From Verrucomicrobiota bacterium (GTDB lineage Bacteria > Verrucomicrobiota > Verrucomicrobiia > CAIQCK01): DNA of 64,000 bases. Below the pieces are notes generated by a model that saw nothing but the letters and a program-made list of their open reading frames with translations, was not told the DNA's origin and ran no database searches. The DNA is taken from NCBI GenBank assembly GCA_016222825.1, contig JACRQF010000006.1, positions 105,746-169,745 of the forward strand, given 5' to 3'. A program made the position numbers and the translations under genes. Below are positions 60,580-64,000 of this stretch, one piece after another (position 1 is the stretch's first letter; each line of letters opens with the position of its first letter).

Positions 60580-62000
60580 CTAAAACTCCTTGATGAAGAT
60601 GTTGGTGAACTCCAGGTCGTCGCCGTGGTATTGCAGCGCGATGGGGCCTTCGGGCGCGATGCCGGGCAACGGGCAGTTCTCGATCACGGTCTGGTCGTTG
60701 AGCACCACCGTCACGCGGTCGCCCTTGACAACGGGCAGTTCTCGATCACGGTCTGGTCGTTGAGCACCACCGTCACGCGGTCGCCCTTGAGCGTGATGTA
60801 GAAACGGTTCCATTTCCCGAACGGCGCGTCGGCCTTCAGCTTCGGCAACATCTGGCGGCGCAGGTCGGCGGGCAGCTTCTCGTCCTTGTGCAGTTCGTTG
60901 ATGTCGCCGGAACCCATCGGCTGGCTCCAGATGTTCACCTGGTAGCGCCCGTCGCCGCGCAGGAAGATGCCGCTGTCGCCCGCGTCGGGGATTTCCTTGC
61001 GGATGATCTGCCGCTTCTCGTCGCGCGCGTAGAGGCCGTCGGGCGTGAATGTCGGCAGCGCCTTCAACGCCGGCTTCTTCGTGAGCCGCCAGTCCACGCA
61101 GAGCACGAAGTCGCGATAGCTTTTCTCCGTCCACAGGTCGAGCTTGCGGCCCTTCACGCCGCCCTTGCTCACGAAATGCGAGCCGCGCGCGCTCCACACG
61201 GCGTTGACGGCGTCATTAGTTTTCCAACCGCCGAGGTCCTTGCCGTTGAAGAGCTGGCGGAAGCCTTCGTAGGGATTCGCCGTCTGCTCCGGCGGCGTGT
61301 TCGAGGACGGCAGCTCCTTGATGCGCAGGTTGCGGAACTGGCACTCGCTGCCCTCGGCTTCGAGGCAGAGGAACCCTTTGCGCGGCACGCAATCCTTGCC
61401 GACGGTCACTTCCTTGCCGTTCACCGAGAGCCGCAGCTCGCCGCGGTTGGCGACGAGACGGTAATGGTTCCACTCGGGCGACGGCTTGGTGCGGTCCTCG
61501 ATGGGAAAGCTGCGCTGGCCGGTCTTCGAGATGCGGCCCGTCGGCGTCATGGTCGCGCCGCGCACGGGGAAGATGTCGCCGTGCGTCGTGAACCACTCGT
61601 TCGCGCCCGGCCGCTTCGCATAACCGGGATCGAGCACCTGCACCTCGATGCCGCGCGGGAACGGCCCGCTGGCCGCCGGCAGCCCGTCGGCCCACGTGAA
61701 CACGCCGCTGTTGCCGCCCTCCTTCATGTGCCGCCACTCCAGTTCGAGGATGAAGTTCTCATACATCCGCGCCGTGCGCATCAGCCCGATCGGCAAGCCG
61801 CTGTCAATGATCATCCCGTCGCGCACGGTGAACGTGTCTGCCGCGACATTCAACGGCACCCATCCGGTGAGGTCGCGCCCGTTGAAGAGCGGCACAAATC
61901 CGTCCGCGTCCTGCGCATGAAACGGTCCGGCGCTCAGTGAAGCGATGAGAGCGAGCGCGGCGCAGGCCGCGCGGAGGGGAGATGCTTTGTATGTTTTCAT
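60580..62000 (-). pseudogene. Exported two-domain DUF1080 protein, frameshifted by a 62-bp duplication
   Basis: Signal peptide (MKTYKASPLRAACAALALIA), then two DUF1080 domains: the first from FVPLFNGRDLTGWVPLN, the second from FRQLFNGKDLGGWKTND to the C-terminus. A 62-bp tandem duplication (60667-60728 and 60729-60790) shifts the frame inside the last strands. As read, the protein ends at 60711 after 429 residues with a foreign tail (SRATA). In the other frame the expected end (IALQYHGDDLEFTNIFIKEF) continues to the stop at 60580-60582. Loss of the last beta strand may or may not abolish function; an assembly error is also possible. It is a paralogue of the next upstream gene. Confidence 0.8.
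60667..60790. repeat. 62-bp perfect tandem duplication
   Basis: Two head-to-tail 62-bp copies, 60667-60728 and 60729-60790, each starting CAACGGGCAG and ending CCCTTGA. Because 62 is not a multiple of three, it breaks the DUF1080 frame. No divergence between copies is visible, so it is recent or artefactual. Confidence 0.9.
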
Positions 62001-62053
62001 TTTCGATTCGTCCTTGTTCTGCCGCAGAGATTTCGCACTCGTCGTCATGGAAT

Positions 62054-62734
62054 TCAAAGCTTTTTGATGCGGATGTTGCGGAACTCGACCCGGCTGCCGT
62101 GTCCCAGGAATCCGATGTGGCCTTTGGCTCGCATCCGGCCGGTGTTCCTGTCCAGGTATTTCTTGTATTCCAGATTGTCGAGGTCCACCTCCACAATCAC
62201 GACGCCGTTGAGCGTGATCCTGGCGCGGCGGCCTTGGAACATGATCTCTTCGTTGTTCCATTCGCCCACCGGTTTCAGGTGTCCCCGCTTGGCCGGCGCC
62301 AGCAGGTAGATCGAGCCGTGGTATTGATGAGGGGCGAGGTTCTTGTAACACTCGGCAGAGTCGTCCAGGATTTGGATTTCCATGCCCACTTCAGCGATGT
62401 GTCCCTCCAAGGGAGAGCGCACGGCGACGCCGTTGTTCGCGCCAGGCTCCAGCTTGAACTCAAAACGGAGGATGAAATCGGCATACTCCTTTGTGGTGAA
62501 GAGGTTTTTGTTAGTGCTCTCCTTTTCGCCGGGGCCGTGCTTCGTGCACACCAGCTTTCCATCCTCGACAGCATAGACCTCGGTGGCTCCCTGCCAGCCG
62601 TCGAGGTTCTTGCCGTTGAACAGCGGCACAAAGCCGTCCGCGTCCTGCGTGTGGAGCGGCCCGGCAGTGAGTGAAACGATGAGAGCAAGGGCAGCACAGG
62701 CCGCGAAAAGGGTGGAGGCTTTGTATGTTTTCAT
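62054..62734 (-). CDS. Exported DUF1080 (3-keto-disaccharide hydrolase-like) protein
   Basis: 226 residues: signal peptide (MKTYKASTLFAACAALALIV) nearly identical to that of the neighbouring paralogue, then one DUF1080 domain with FVPLFNGKNLDGWQG, YAVEDGKLVCTKHG, FILRFEFKLEPGANNGVAV, QYHGSIYLLAP and GHIGFLGHGSRVEFRNIRIK. All sandwich strands and the conserved GxxNxGV motif are intact. It probably binds or cleaves a keto-disaccharide outside the cytoplasm. It lies 53 bp upstream of the two-domain copy. Confidence 0.87.
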   Translation of the reverse strand: MKTYKASTLFAACAALALIVSLTAGPLHTQDADGFVPLFNGKNLDGWQGATEVYAVEDGKLVCTKHGPGEKESTNKNLFTTKEYADFILRFEFKLEPGANNGVAVRSPLEGHIAEVGMEIQILDDSAECYKNLAPHQYHGSIYLLAPAKRGHLKPVGEWNNEEIMFQGRRARITLNGVVIVEVDLDNLEYKKYLDRNTGRMRAKGHIGFLGHGSRVEFRNIRIKKL

Positions 62735-62852
62735 TTTCTGTTCATCCTTGATCTGCCCTGGCAAATCACTTCGTGCGCTGGTGAAGCCTTTGACGTCAAG
62801 TCACTTGTCGAATGCAAGACGTGCGCCGTGCGCCCTCAAGCCTTCCGTCCCT

Positions 62853-64000
62853 TCACCGCGTGGAACGGCTGCTGCGTAATGGGTTCGCTTCGGAAAACGG
62901 CGCCGGCTTGACGTGCCGCACTTTCAGCCATGAAAGGTAATGGACGCCGCCTTCGCCGGCGGTGCCGTAATCGCGCAGCCGCACTTTCTTTCCATCGGTG
63001 TTCGTGAACTCCATCATCAGCAACGGCGCCATCGCGCCGTCGGTGGGCACGATGCTTCCGTCCATCGTGGCGGCGTCGAACATCGGCCCGGCATAGGCGG
63101 GCGGATCAATGCCGCCGACATTGATCCAATGCTCTTTGGAGTCGGGATTCTTTTCGGCGAGGACCGTGAGCTTGATAGTGTGTTTGCCGGCTTGAAGGTC
63201 GCGACATTCCCATGTGAAAGGATCGCCGCGTTTCGGGCCGTATTGATCCACGACGGCGATTTCTTTGCCGTCAATCGTCACGCGCGCATTGCCGGCATCG
63301 TCAAACTTGCAGCCTTTCCAGGTAACAACCGTGCCTTCAAACGAGGCTTCCAGGGACGCGCCGATTACCTTCGTTACCGATGAATGGCCGAGATGCTTCC
63401 ACCCGGCGCTGAAGTGGATGGCTGGATTCAGGGCCGGCCACTGGCGATCCAGTTCATAAACCAGCAACAGCGGACCGCGGTAGATGGATGTCGTGCCCGC
63501 GCACTCCCGTTCGCCCGCCCAGTAATGCAATGACATGTCGAGATCCACCTGCACGGTGTCGCCGGGTTTCCACTCGCGGTCCAAAACGAGATAGGCGCCC
63601 GGTTTCACATCGCGAACCGGCTGGCCGTTCACCTGCACACGGCTCGTGGCCGACCAGTGCGGGATGCGCAGTTTCAACGGGAACCGCATGTCGCGCTCCG
63701 GTGAAACGTTGAGCACGATCCGGCCGTCGCGCGGATAGTCCGTCTGTTGTTTGATCGCCACCGCCGTGCCGTTCAGCATGGCGCTCAAGGCGGACGGGCC
63801 ATACCAATTCAGGACCAGGCCTTGCCCATCGGTCATCAACGCCCAGTCGCTGATCATACCGAAGCCGCGCGGCGCATTGGCGCTGCAACAGTTGATCTCC
63901 TCGCTCCCAGGACGAATCTGAAAGGCGATCTGCTTCATGCTGTTGCCGCGCAAGCCGTCCATCGGCGTGTTGTAGGTGCACCACTTGCCGGAACGATGCT
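62853..64000 (-). CDS. GH127 (beta-L-arabinofuranosidase-type, DUF1680) protein, 5' partial
   Basis: The frame runs off the right edge of the window (KWCTYNTPMDGLRGNS is in frame to the last bases), so the N-terminal barrel is missing. The visible part includes SEEINCCSANAPRGFG with the Cys-Cys zinc and nucleophile region of GH127, followed by the two beta-sandwich domains (RFPLKLRIPHWSATSRVQVN, TTSIYRGPLLLVYELD) and a ~150-residue carbohydrate-binding-like tail. It would release L-arabinofuranose or a related sugar. It is the upstream end of the (-) run seen here. Confidence 0.83.
   Translation of the reverse strand, partial: HRSGKWCTYNTPMDGLRGNSMKQIAFQIRPGSEEINCCSANAPRGFGMISDWALMTDGQGLVLNWYGPSALSAMLNGTAVAIKQQTDYPRDGRIVLNVSPERDMRFPLKLRIPHWSATSRVQVNGQPVRDVKPGAYLVLDREWKPGDTVQVDLDMSLHYWAGERECAGTTSIYRGPLLLVYELDRQWPALNPAIHFSAGWKHLGHSSVTKVIGASLEASFEGTVVTWKGCKFDDAGNARVTIDGKEIAVVDQYGPKRGDPFTWECRDLQAGKHTIKLTVLAEKNPDSKEHWINVGGIDPPAYAGPMFDAATMDGSIVPTDGAMAPLLMMEFTNTDGKKVRLRDYGTAGEGGVHYLSWLKVRHVKPAPFSEANPLRSSRSTR

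Noticed and set aside
58406..60583. A 725-codon (+) open frame
   Set aside because: It is antisense to the exported protein at 58.3-60.2 kb and runs through the inverted-repeat region; shadow composition.
1..64000. Prophage, integrated plasmid or transposon with transposase
   Set aside because: No integrase, transposase, phage structural or replication gene was found; the mobile-looking features are short repeats only.

Overview
The window is GC-rich, densely coded DNA. It most resembles a Verrucomicrobiota genome (Limisphaerales/Pedosphaera-like), with Planctomycetota as the second choice. This is an inference from gene content: sulfatase and alpha-L-fucosidase, four DUF1080 domains in three proteins, Tat-exported Gfo/Idh oxidoreductases and sugar isomerases, ThuA, NIPSNAP, neutral-ceramidase-like proteins, a GxxExxY nuclease, and families of short palindromic repeats. 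I see no rRNA, tRNA, CRISPR array, integrase or transposase gene.

Layout. 0-5.6 kb (+): a partial M24 peptidase-fold protein, a GxxExxY nuclease gene bracketed by ATGATTTTGCC repeats, an M20 peptidase, and an EVE-nuclease fusion. Then comes a repeat-rich stretch with a 10-unit 21-bp palindrome array and a truncated secreted protein. 5.6-13.6 kb: a GHL10-type protein and a NIPSNAP protein (-), a broken cyclic-nucleotide-binding gene, then a (+) run of DUF1080, sulfatase, alpha-L-fucosidase and a polytopic membrane protein, which suggests degradation of sulfated fucose-containing polysaccharide. 13.7-31.1 kb: a mostly (-) strand glycan cluster in translationally coupled operons. It holds a C-methyltransferase, NAD-epimerases, two GT2 enzymes, nucleotide-sugar dehydrogenase, Gfo/Idh, two NUDIX enzymes, a B12-type radical SAM protein, a ColD-like dehydratase with His in place of the PLP lysine, a split transketolase, a GDP-fucose-synthase-like enzyme, a heptose-type GHMP kinase and a nucleotidyltransferase. 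The set suggests an unusual deoxy or branched sugar.

31.1-32.1 kb is non-coding and structured: a 42-bp-period palindrome array, a mirrored set of four hairpins, and a clear sigma70-type promoter. That promoter drives a secreted Lon-type protease (32.1-34.0 kb, +). 34-64 kb is almost entirely (-) strand: MFS transporters, dehydrogenases, a beta-propeller protein, two tandem ceramidase-like paralogues (one fused to M23 peptidase and PKD domains), a GH42-like protein, a KduI/IolB-type cupin, PIG-L deacetylase, a second radical SAM protein, NagB-like and NagA-like amino-sugar enzymes, exported Gfo/Idh and TIM-barrel isomerases, ThuA, two DUF1080 genes (one frameshifted by a 62-bp tandem duplication) and a partial GH127 gene. 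This reads as a carbohydrate and amino-sugar catabolic region with many periplasmic oxidoreductases.

Start sites were chosen from signal peptides, ATGA/GTGA overlaps and known domain boundaries. Family assignments come from motif reading only; no database search was run.
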